A stretch of 5,826 nt of DNA from positions 1 to 5,826 of the forward strand of contig JAITDH010000017.1 in the NCBI GenBank assembly GCA_031282665.1. Direction: 5' to 3'. Shown piece by piece: positions 1 to 5,500 of the stretch. Source of the DNA: Zoogloeaceae bacterium (GTDB taxonomy: Bacteria; Pseudomonadota; Gammaproteobacteria; Burkholderiales; Rhodocyclaceae). Position 1 is the stretch's first letter; each line of letters starts with the position of its first letter. A program made the translations under genes and the position numbers. The notes under the pieces were generated by a model, which was given only the letters and a program-made list of their open reading frames with translations, was not told where the DNA came from and made no database searches.

Positions 1-182
1 TGCGTATCGTCCAGGCCGCCGGTCGCTTCCTTGCGATAACGGGCGATGAACGGCACGCTCGCCCCTTCGTCCAGCAGCCCGATCGCCGCCACGATCTGCG
101 CCGGCCGCGCATTCAATTCTCGGGCGATGCGCTGTTCGATGGAAGGCAAGGGGAGAGGGGATGGGGGAAGGGTTTCAGGCAT
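1..182 (-). CDS. tex: Tex, RNA-binding transcriptional accessory protein (N-terminal fragment, cut by the window edge)
   Basis: Only the first 60 codons and part of the next are in the window; the gene continues past position 1. After a proline-rich leader of about 14 residues, the sequence shows the conserved Tex start: [16 protein letters not shown] (15-30), then [17 protein letters not shown] (36-52) and TGGLDDT (54-60). This matches the N-terminal helical region of Tex, a cytoplasmic nucleic-acid-binding protein of roughly 770-790 residues in the family, with a YqgF-like domain, helix-hairpin-helix motifs and a C-terminal S1 domain. It is linked to transcription and RNA handling, but its exact role is not settled. 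ATG at 182-180 is chosen because homology begins soon after it; no strong ribosome site is visible. The gene is read away from the four-gene block across a 279-bp gap, so it probably has its own promoter. The family call is secure. The rest of the protein cannot be checked here. Confidence 0.9.
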   Translation of the reverse strand, partial: MPETLPPSPLPLPSIEQRIARELNARPAQIVAAIGLLDEGASVPFIARYRKEATGGLDDT

Positions 183-209
183 GTTCCGGCAGGATCGAAA
201 AAAGGGCGA

Positions 210-218
210 ACGATAGCA
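210..218 (-). promoter_or_regulatory. Possible extended -10 element for tex
   Basis: On the minus strand the bases read TGCTATCGT, an extended -10 pattern (TGnTATnnT) about 28 bases upstream of the tex ATG. No good -35 hexamer lies at the expected distance, so this would rely on the extended -10. It is a weak pattern match only. Confidence 0.2.
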
Positions 219-290
219 CAGGAATCAGATAAAAACCGTGACATCTCATCTCGTCATCGAGGAGAGAGAAGTGCCATGACAATCCCCCCA

Positions 291-405
291 GTCATTGCGA
301 GGCGCGTAGCACCGTGGCAATCCAGGTAGTGGTTCAGTCATCTGGAACGGGAGGGTAAGCTGGAAAGTTGTCTGGATTGCCACGGGCTCCGCCACTCGTA
401 ATGAC
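291..405. repeat. Palindromic intergenic repeat, GTCATTGCGAG type
   Basis: The ends form an imperfect inverted repeat. The outer arm GTCATTGCGAG (291-301) pairs with CTCGTAATGAC (395-405) with one mismatch. An inner arm CCGTGGCAATCCAG (312-325) pairs perfectly over 14 bases with CTGGATTGCCACGG (372-385). The roughly 46-bp centre has no obvious structure or coding capacity. The layout fits a small non-autonomous mobile repeat (MITE-like) between the end of the FAD oxidoreductase gene and the start of tex. Repeats with this GTCATTGCGAG...GTGGCAATCC signature recur in many bacterial genomes. No clear target-site duplication is visible. As RNA it would fold into a long hairpin that could reduce read-through from the upstream operon into tex; that is inference. 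Half of a related copy is at 5256-5280. Confidence 0.75.
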
Positions 406-461
406 AAGTGGTTTGGTGCGATTTCCATCCGATACCTGACCCCGATCTCCGATAGTTCAAT

Positions 462-2099
462 CTACGTGCCCGAGGGTTCGCGCCGTCCTTGCATGGCGGC
501 GATGACCGCTTCGGCGACGCGGATGCCGTCCACGCCGGCCGAGAGGATTCCTCCGGCGTATCCGGCGCCTTCTCCGGCGGGGAAGAGGCCGCGGGTGTTG
601 ATGCTTTGCAGGCTGGCGGCGTCGCGCGGGATGCGCAGGGGCGAGGAGGTGCGGGTTTCCACTCCGGTCATCAGGGCGTCCGCCAGGTCGTAGCCGGGGA
701 TCTGGCGGGTGAAGACGGGGATGGCTTCGCGCAGGGCGGCGGTCACGTAGGGCGGCAGGCAGAGCGACAGATCGGTGAGATGGATGCCGGGCTGGTAGGA
801 AGGCAGCACCTGTCCCAGGCGGGTCGAGGGGATGCCCGCCATGAAGTCGCCGAGACGCTGGGCGGGCGCTTTGTAGGCAAAGCCTCCGGCTTCGAAGGCC
901 TTGCTTTCCCAATGGCGCTGGAATTCGATGCCGGCGAGCGGCTGGGCGGGGAAATCCCGTCCCGGCGCGACGTCGACGACCAGCGCGCTGTTGGCGTTGC
1001 GCTCGGCGCGGGAATACTGGCTCATGCCGTTCGTGACCACGCTGCCCGGCTCGGAGGTCGCCGCCACGACCTGTCCGCCGGGACACATGCAGAAGCTGTA
1101 TACCGCGCGTCCGCTGGCGGTCTTGTGCGCCAGCCTGTAGTCCGCCGCGCCGAGCAGGGGGTGACCGGCGAAATGGCCGAAGCGCGCCCTGTCGATCAGT
1201 TCCTGCGGGTGTTCCACGCGCACGCCGATGGAAAAGGGCTTCGCTTCGATGGCGACGGCTTGCCGTTCAAGCATCCGGAAGGTGTCGCGCGCGCTGTGCC
1301 CGATCGCCAGGATCACCTGTTCGCCCGGGATTTCCTCGCCGTTTTCCAGGCGCACGCCCGTCACCCGCCGCCCGTCTTCTCCACCAGTCAGGAGGATTTC
1401 CTCCACCCGGCTCTGGAAACGGATTTCCGCGCCCATGCCTTGCAGGGTGGCGCGCATGTTTTCCACCATCTTGACGAGGCGGAAGGTGCCGATGTGCGGC
1501 TTGCCGACGAAGAGGATTTCTTCCGGCGCGCCCGCCTTGACGAATTCTTCCAGCACCTTGCGCCCGAGGTGGCGCGGGTCGCGGATCTGGCTGGCCAGCT
1601 TGCCGTCGGAGAAGGTGCCCGCGCCGCCTTCGCCGAATTGCACATTGGATTCCGGGTTCAGCTTGCCGTGCCGCCAGAGTCCCCAGGTGTCCTGGGTGCG
1701 TTCGCGCACGGGCTTGCCGCGTTCGAGGAGGATGGGGCGGTAGCCCGCTTCGGCCAGGATGAGCGCCGCGAAGAGGCCGCAGGGGCCGCAGCCGATGACG
1801 ATCGGGCGGCGCGTTTCGCCGCGCGGCGCGGGCGGCGGCGGGCGGTAGCGCATGTCCGGGGCGAGGCCCACCCGGTCGTTCTTCGCCAGGCGCGCGAGGA
1901 CGCTGGCCTCGTCGGCGACTTCCACGTCCAGCGTATAGACCAGCAGTATCCGGTCTTTCTTGCGCGCGTCATGGGCGCGGCGAAAGACGGTGACGCGGCA
2001 GGGTTCGCCGGGTGCGAGGCCGAGGCGCGCGCGGACGGCTTCGACGAGCGCTTCGGGCGGATGATCCAGGGGGAGTTTTTCTTCGGTGATGCGCAGCAT
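462..2099 (-). CDS. FAD-dependent oxidoreductase of unknown substrate (COG2509-type)
   Basis: A 545-residue cytoplasmic flavoprotein; no signal peptide or membrane segment is seen. Residues 1-95 form a separate N-terminal domain (start MLRITEEKLPL; basic stretch RRAHDARKKDR at 40-50). A Rossmann dinucleotide fold follows: IVIGCGPCGLF (100-110, GxGPxG), then LLERG (124-128) with Glu126 placed to bind the FAD ribose. Other conserved stretches are NVQFGEGGAGTFSDGKL (152-168), CMCPGG (337-342), ERNANSALVV (366-375) and ETRTSSPLRI (481-490). The C-terminal flavin motif LFPAGEGAGYAGGILSAG is at 505-522. Length and motif order match the family often annotated as NAD(P)/FAD-dependent dehydrogenase; reaction and substrate are not established. 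The reading frame stays open upstream to 2525, but ATG 2099-2097 is preferred because homology begins there and the preceding gene stops at 2114, 14 bp away. GGAAA lies just upstream as a modest ribosome site. It is probably the last gene of the operon. Confidence 0.9.
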   Translation of the reverse strand: MLRITEEKLPLDHPPEALVEAVRARLGLAPGEPCRVTVFRRAHDARKKDRILLVYTLDVEVADEASVLARLAKNDRVGLAPDMRYRPPPPAPRGETRRPIVIGCGPCGLFAALILAEAGYRPILLERGKPVRERTQDTWGLWRHGKLNPESNVQFGEGGAGTFSDGKLASQIRDPRHLGRKVLEEFVKAGAPEEILFVGKPHIGTFRLVKMVENMRATLQGMGAEIRFQSRVEEILLTGGEDGRRVTGVRLENGEEIPGEQVILAIGHSARDTFRMLERQAVAIEAKPFSIGVRVEHPQELIDRARFGHFAGHPLLGAADYRLAHKTASGRAVYSFCMCPGGQVVAATSEPGSVVTNGMSQYSRAERNANSALVVDVAPGRDFPAQPLAGIEFQRHWESKAFEAGGFAYKAPAQRLGDFMAGIPSTRLGQVLPSYQPGIHLTDLSLCLPPYVTAALREAIPVFTRQIPGYDLADALMTGVETRTSSPLRIPRDAASLQSINTRGLFPAGEGAGYAGGILSAGVDGIRVAEAVIAAMQGRREPSGT

Positions 2100-2113
2100 G
2101 GCGGTTTCCGTTT

Positions 2114-3319
2114 TCAGGCGGCATTCTCCGTTTTCGGCGTCCGCATGCCGTACCGCCAGACGAGGAAGGCGCCCAGCGCGCACAGCCCGGTCATCCCCAG
2201 CGCCAGCCCGATCCGGTTGTGCCACAGGCGCGGGACGATGAAGGCGGCGAGGGCGGCGTTGGCGATCGTCTGCACGAAGCTCTGGCAGGAGGCGGCCATG
2301 CCGCGGTTGTGCGGGAACATGTCGAGGGAGATCAGGGTGAGATTGGGCATGGCGATGGCGATGCCGAGGTTGTAGAGGATAAAGGGCAGGATGGCGCCGA
2401 CGAGGGAGCCCGGCAGGAATTCCGAGATGAGGAGGTTGGCAAGGGCGGCGAAGCCCATCGCCATGAAGGAGAGGGAAATGGTGCGCCGGTCGTTCCAGCG
2501 GCCGGCGATGCGCCCGGAGAACCACGAACCCGCCATCATGCCGATCATGCTGGGGACGAAGAGCCAGTAGAACTCGGTTTCGTCCAGGCCCAGGTGTTCG
2601 CGGATGAAGACGGGCGCGGAGAGGACATAGACGAAGTAGCCGGCGAAGGAAGCGCCGATGCCGAGGGAGAGGGCGAGGAAGGGCGGATGGGTGAGGATGC
2701 TTTTGTAGTGGGCCATGAGCGGCCGGATCGCGAAGGGTTGGCGCTTTTCCGGCGGCAGGGATTCGGGCAGCCTGCGCCAGCAGACGATGTACAGGAGGGA
2801 GGCGGCGACGGCGAGGAAGATGAAGATGCTCCGCCAGCCGGCCAGGCGCAGCATCCAGCCGCCGATGATCGGCGCGATGGCGGGCGCGACGGCGAACATG
2901 ATGGCGATGTTGGCCATCAGGCGCTGCGCGCTGGCGCCTTCGTAGAGATCGCGCACCATCGCCCGGCTGACGACCATGCCCACGCCGGCGGACATGCCCT
3001 GGATGGCGCGCATCGTCCAGAGCATCTCGATACTCTGGGAAAGCGCGCAGCCGAGGGAGGCCAGGGCATAGACGAGCAGGCCGAGGAGAATCACCCGACG
3101 GCGGCCGAAGCTGTCGGAAACCGCGCCATGCCAGAGGGTCATCAGGCCGAAGGTGAGCATGTAGATGGAGAGGGTCTGCTGGATTCCCAGGAGATCGGTC
3201 GCGAGCGCCTCGCTCATTTCCGGAAAGGCGGGCAGGTAAGCGTCGATGGAGAAGGGGCCGACGGCAGCCAGCGCGGCCAGCACCAGGGTCAGGCTGAGAT
3301 TCTTGCGATGGGCGTTCAT
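2114..3319 (-). CDS. Bcr/CflA-type MFS multidrug efflux transporter (DHA1 family)
   Basis: A 401-residue inner-membrane protein with about 12 hydrophobic segments, as expected of 12-helix drug:H+ antiporters. Helix 1 (about 8-28) ends in SIDAYLPAFPEM (24-35), the acidic, proline-containing signature of Bcr/CflA proteins. MFS motif A, GAVSDSFGRRRVIL, lies at 65-78 between helices 2 and 3. RAIQGMSAG (104-112) matches the helix-4 region, and VAPAIAPIIGGWM (144-156) matches the helix-5 antiporter motif. A long cytoplasmic linker (about 182-212) separates the two halves. Family members export drugs such as bicyclomycin or chloramphenicol, or metabolites such as cysteine; the substrate here cannot be read from sequence. 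The ATG overlaps the comM stop as ATGA, and CGGAAA just upstream can serve as ribosome site, so translation is probably coupled to comM. The gene looks intact. Confidence 0.9.
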   Translation of the reverse strand: MNAHRKNLSLTLVLAALAAVGPFSIDAYLPAFPEMSEALATDLLGIQQTLSIYMLTFGLMTLWHGAVSDSFGRRRVILLGLLVYALASLGCALSQSIEMLWTMRAIQGMSAGVGMVVSRAMVRDLYEGASAQRLMANIAIMFAVAPAIAPIIGGWMLRLAGWRSIFIFLAVAASLLYIVCWRRLPESLPPEKRQPFAIRPLMAHYKSILTHPPFLALSLGIGASFAGYFVYVLSAPVFIREHLGLDETEFYWLFVPSMIGMMAGSWFSGRIAGRWNDRRTISLSFMAMGFAALANLLISEFLPGSLVGAILPFILYNLGIAIAMPNLTLISLDMFPHNRGMAASCQSFVQTIANAALAAFIVPRLWHNRIGLALGMTGLCALGAFLVWRYGMRTPKTENAA

Positions 3320-4824
3320 CGTGTTTCCGTGAAGGGGCGGCGGTATTGCAGGGCTTCCGCCAGATGATTCTTTTCGATGTCGCCGGAATCCGCGAGATCG
3401 GCGATGGTGCGCGCGACCTTCATCACCCGGTGCCAGGAGCGCGCGGAAAGATCGAGGCGGGCGGCGGCCTGGCGCAGGAGATCACGCGCTCCGGCGCTCA
3501 TGCGCGCGTGCGTCTCGATGTTTTCCGGCGTCAGGCGGGTATTGACCATTCCCTGCCGCGCAATCTGCCGCTCGCGCGCCGCCAGCACCCGCTGGCGCAC
3601 CTGCGCCGAAGTTTCCCCGCCGCCCATCTGCGCCATGGTGTCGGCGGGTAGCGCGGGAACTTCCACCAGCAGATCCATGCGGTCGAGAATGGGGCCGGAA
3701 ATGCGTCCGCGATAGCGCTCCACCCGGTCCGGCGAGCAGCGGCAGCGCCCGTTCGGATGCCCCTGCCAGCCGCAGGGACAGGGATTCATCGCGGCGACGA
3801 GCTGGAAACGGGCGGGGAAGGTGGCGTGGCGGGTGGCGCGGGCGATGTGGATTTCGCCACGCTCCAGCGGCTCGCGCAGGCTTTCCAGCACCTTGCGGTC
3901 GAATTCGGGAAATTCGTCGAGAAAGAGGACGCCCTGGGTGGCCAGGCTGATTTCGCCCGGCCGCGGCGGGCTGCCGCCGCCGACCAAGGCGACGGCGGAA
4001 GCGGTGGCGTGCGGCGCGCGATAGGGACGCTGGCGGAACTGGCCGGGATCGAAGCGCCCGGCGAGGGAGAGCACGGCGGCGGATTCCCGCGCCGCGGCGT
4101 CGTCGAGCGGCGGCAGCAGGCCCGGCAGACGGGCGGCCAGCATGGATTTCCCGCTGCCCGGCGGGCCGTACATGAGGAGCGAATGCTCGCCCGCCGCCGC
4201 GATTTCCAGCACCCGCCGCGCCTGCGCCTGTCCCTTGATGTCGGCCATGTCGGGAAAAGGCGGGGAAGCGGCGGGGGGAAGCGGCCGCCCGGGCGTCAGT
4301 TCGCCCTCGCCGCGCAGCCAGGCGGAAACCTCCAGGAGCGAGCGCGCGCCGAGGATTTTTCCCGTTCCCACCAGCGCGGCCTCGTCGGCATTCGCCTGCG
4401 GCAGCACGAACCCATTTCCCCTTTCCGCCGCGCCGGTGGCCGCCAGCACCATGGCGAAAGCGCCGCGGATCGGCTGCAAGGCGCCGGAAAGCGACAGTTC
4501 GCCGGCGAATTCATGATCCTGGAAACGGGCGGCGGGAACCTGCCCGGAAGCGGCAAGGATGCCGAGCGCGATGGGCAGATCGTAGCGCCCGGATTCCTTG
4601 GGCAGATCGGCCGGCGCGAGATTGACGGTGACATGCCCGTCGGGAAATTCGAAGCCGGAATTGCAGATGGCCGCCTGTACCCGGTCGCGCGCCTCTTTTA
4701 CCTCGGTATCCGGCAGACCCACCAGGGTGATGCGCGGCAAACCGAACGCCAGATGCACCTCAACCTGCACCCGGGGCGCATTCAGGCCATCGACACCCCG
4801 GCACCACAGACTGGCAAGCGGCAT
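3316..4824 (-). CDS. comM: ComM/YifB, AAA+ ATPase (Mg-chelatase-like branch-migration helicase)
   Basis: A 502-residue cytoplasmic protein of normal family length. Residues 1-170 are the Lon-protease-like ChlI domain: VEVHLAFGLPRITLVGLPDTEVKEARDRV (21-49, split by no gap), NLAPADLPKESGRYDLPIALG (68-88) and AGELSLSGALQPIRG (107-121). The AAA+ module follows, with Walker A GPPGSGKS (220-227), Walker B VLFLDEF (299-305), and the arginine-containing ISGPILDRMDL (375-385). Four cysteines, Cys349, Cys351, Cys361 and Cys363 (NPCPCG and RCRCSP), form the family's putative metal-binding insert. The C-terminal YifB helical domain carries SARSWHRVMKVARTIADL (455-472). In Vibrio cholerae ComM is a hexameric helicase that promotes branch migration during natural transformation; here that role is inferred by homology. 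ATG 4824 gives the usual family N-terminus. It lies 15 bp after ubiK with only a weak ribosome site and overlaps the next gene by 4 bp. All key residues are present. Confidence 0.95.
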   Translation of the reverse strand: MPLASLWCRGVDGLNAPRVQVEVHLAFGLPRITLVGLPDTEVKEARDRVQAAICNSGFEFPDGHVTVNLAPADLPKESGRYDLPIALGILAASGQVPAARFQDHEFAGELSLSGALQPIRGAFAMVLAATGAAERGNGFVLPQANADEAALVGTGKILGARSLLEVSAWLRGEGELTPGRPLPPAASPPFPDMADIKGQAQARRVLEIAAAGEHSLLMYGPPGSGKSMLAARLPGLLPPLDDAAARESAAVLSLAGRFDPGQFRQRPYRAPHATASAVALVGGGSPPRPGEISLATQGVLFLDEFPEFDRKVLESLREPLERGEIHIARATRHATFPARFQLVAAMNPCPCGWQGHPNGRCRCSPDRVERYRGRISGPILDRMDLLVEVPALPADTMAQMGGGETSAQVRQRVLAARERQIARQGMVNTRLTPENIETHARMSAGARDLLRQAAARLDLSARSWHRVMKVARTIADLADSGDIEKNHLAEALQYRRPFTETR

Positions 4825-4839
4825 GGCGGCCCGGCTTTC

Positions 4840-5094
4840 TCAAGCCTGCGGCGTTTGTTCCTGCATCGCCTTTTCCAGAGTGCGCAGACGCTGTTCCAGC
4901 GCGTAGAGCCGTTGCCGGGTGCTGTTCAGCACCGCCGTTTGCGCGTCGAACTCTTCCCGGGTGACGAGATCCATATTGGAGAAGAACCCGGACATCATGG
5001 CGCGGGCGTTTTTCTCCATGTCCGCCACCGGATTGGCGGGCAGCATGGTATTGATTTTGTCCAGGAATGCCTCGAAAGGCTGGGGATTGAACAT
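4840..5094 (-). CDS. ubiK: UbiK, ubiquinone biosynthesis accessory factor (YqiC family)
   Basis: A small protein of 84 residues, normal for the family. The N-terminal half is an amphipathic helical region with the family pattern MFNPQPFEAFLDKI (1-14), LPANPVADMEKNARAMM (18-34) and VTREEFDAQ (44-52). Residues from about 50 to 80 are predicted coiled coil, with leucines in a heptad-like spacing (LNSTRQRLYALEQRLRTLE). In Escherichia coli and Salmonella, UbiK (YqiC) binds UbiJ and lipids and helps the soluble aerobic ubiquinone-synthesis complex; older annotation calls it membrane fusogenic. The C-terminal tail is short. The ATG at 5094-5092 follows AAGGAA at good spacing, the clearest ribosome site in the window. 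It is the first gene of the putative operon and sits 15 bp before comM; adjacency of these two families is common in proteobacteria. Confidence 0.9.
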   Translation of the reverse strand: MFNPQPFEAFLDKINTMLPANPVADMEKNARAMMSGFFSNMDLVTREEFDAQTAVLNSTRQRLYALEQRLRTLEKAMQEQTPQA

Positions 5095-5131
5095 AGTTTT
5101 CCTTCAATTGATTCAAACATTGGGGGGAGGC

Positions 5132-5159
5132 AGTTTAACACTCTCCCGGCCGCTCGCAA
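5132..5159 (-). promoter_or_regulatory. Candidate sigma70-type promoter for the ubiK operon
   Basis: On the minus strand TTGCGA (5159-5154) and TAAACT (5137-5132) are separated by 16 bases, each matching four of six consensus positions. The -10 ends about 37 bases upstream of the ubiK ATG, leaving a short leader. A perfect TTGACA occurs further upstream (5212-5207), but no convincing -10 follows it at 16-18 bases. This is a pattern match only. Confidence 0.3.
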
Positions 5160-5255
5160 GTATTCCCTTCAAAAGTGAGGGGCAATCCAAGCGGAGGAAA
5201 AAACTTTGTCAAGCAAAGCATGAGCGTAAAACCTGTGCGCACACACTCCAACCTC

Positions 5256-5280
5256 GTCATTGCGAGGGCGAAGCCCGTGG
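5256..5280 (+). repeat. Half copy of the GTCATTGCGAG-type palindromic repeat
   Basis: GTCATTGCGAG (5256-5266) is identical to the outer arm at 291-301. GGCGAAGCCCGTGG then takes the place of the inner segment that ends in CCGTGGCAATCC in the full copy. The match stops at CCGTGG, exactly where the GTTGGGTTT tandem repeats begin. No matching right half is found downstream, so this is a truncated copy. Confidence 0.6.
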
Positions 5281-5330
5281 CGTTGGGTTTCGTAGGTTGG
5301 GTGCCGTAGGTTGGGTTTCGTAGGTTGGAT
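5281..5330 (+). repeat. Tandem 14-bp repeats of CGTAGGTTGGGTTT
   Basis: Units start at 5291 (CGTAGGTTGGGTGC), 5305 (CGTAGGTTGGGTTT) and 5319 (CGTAGGTTGGAT, running into the palindrome arm). A partial unit, CGTTGGGTTT, precedes them at 5281-5290. The units repeat the outer tip of the palindromic arm that starts at 5320, so they look like local amplification of that end. Confidence 0.7.
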
Positions 5331-5454
5331 AAGCCGTAGGCGCAATCCGACATGCCACCCACACGATGCGCAGCATCGCAAATTTATAATCAGCGATGCT
5401 GCGCATCGGTATGGTTGAAATGTCGGATTACGCCTGCGGCTCCATCCAACCTAC
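5320..5454. repeat. Inverted pair of REP-like palindromic units (GTAGGTTGG type) with an internal hairpin
   Basis: The left arm (5320-5353) starts GTAGGTTGGAT and ends AATCCGACAT. The reverse complement of the right arm (5420-5454) starts GTAGGTTGGAT and ends AATCCGACAT, and the two differ by one indel and a few substitutions. Each arm is itself partly palindromic (TTGGAT against ATCCGA). Between them lies a perfect 15-bp inverted repeat, CGATGCGCAGCATCG (5364-5378) and CGATGCTGCGCATCG (5394-5408), around a 15-base AT-rich loop. The GTAG at the outer foot of each arm resembles the GTAG/GTRG mark of REP elements moved by RAYT transposases, and two REPs in inverted orientation match the REPIN/BIME layout. 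Assignment to that class is inference. Confidence 0.7.
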
Positions 5455-5474
5455 AACAACTGAATTCCTCCGTT

Positions 5475-5500
5475 ATCCGCCATGGATGACCATGCCGGAT
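5475..5500. repeat. Short hairpin abutting the large inverted-repeat element
   Basis: ATCCGCCATGG (5475-5485) pairs with CCATGCCGGAT (5490-5500) at 10 of 11 positions around the 4-base loop ATGA. It touches the left arm of the next element directly, so it may be part of that element. Confidence 0.5.

Noticed and set aside
246..428. Minus-strand frame of 60 codons downstream of the FAD oxidoreductase gene
   Set aside because: It is mostly the palindromic repeat 291-405 read through, with no ribosome site and no family similarity.
489..2375. Long plus-strand open frame of 628 codons opposite the FAD oxidoreductase
   Set aside because: It is antisense to a gene with clear family motifs, its product is low-complexity and rich in Ala, Gly, Arg and Asp, and it has no recognisable domain. 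Long antisense frames are expected in GC-rich coding DNA.
2100..2525. Upstream extension of the FAD oxidoreductase frame to an ATG at 2525
   Set aside because: The extra 142 codons lie within the 3' end of the MFS gene in another frame and are rich in Arg, Pro and His. Homology and the 14-bp gap support the start at 2099.
2219..3367. Plus-strand open frame of 382 codons opposite the MFS gene
   Set aside because: The product is almost entirely Gly, Glu, Asp, Ala and His without domains, as expected for the reverse complement of a hydrophobic membrane-protein gene.
3757..5178. Plus-strand open frame of 473 codons opposite comM and ubiK
   Set aside because: It spans two well-supported genes on the other strand and shows no family motif.
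5219..5310. Possible small plus-strand gene starting with ATGAGCGTAAAACC after GGAGGAAAAAA
   Set aside because: The purine-rich site is too far from the ATG, and the frame runs straight into repeat sequence before stopping after about 26 codons.
5281..5330. Direct repeats considered as a CRISPR array
   Set aside because: The units are 14 bp and contiguous, with no spacers and no cas genes, so they are a short tandem repeat.
5135..5381. Small minus-strand frames of 70-75 codons over the tandem and half repeats
   Set aside because: They translate the GTAGGTTGG and GTCATTGCGAG repeats (runs of NPTYGTQPT and similar) and show no gene-like features.
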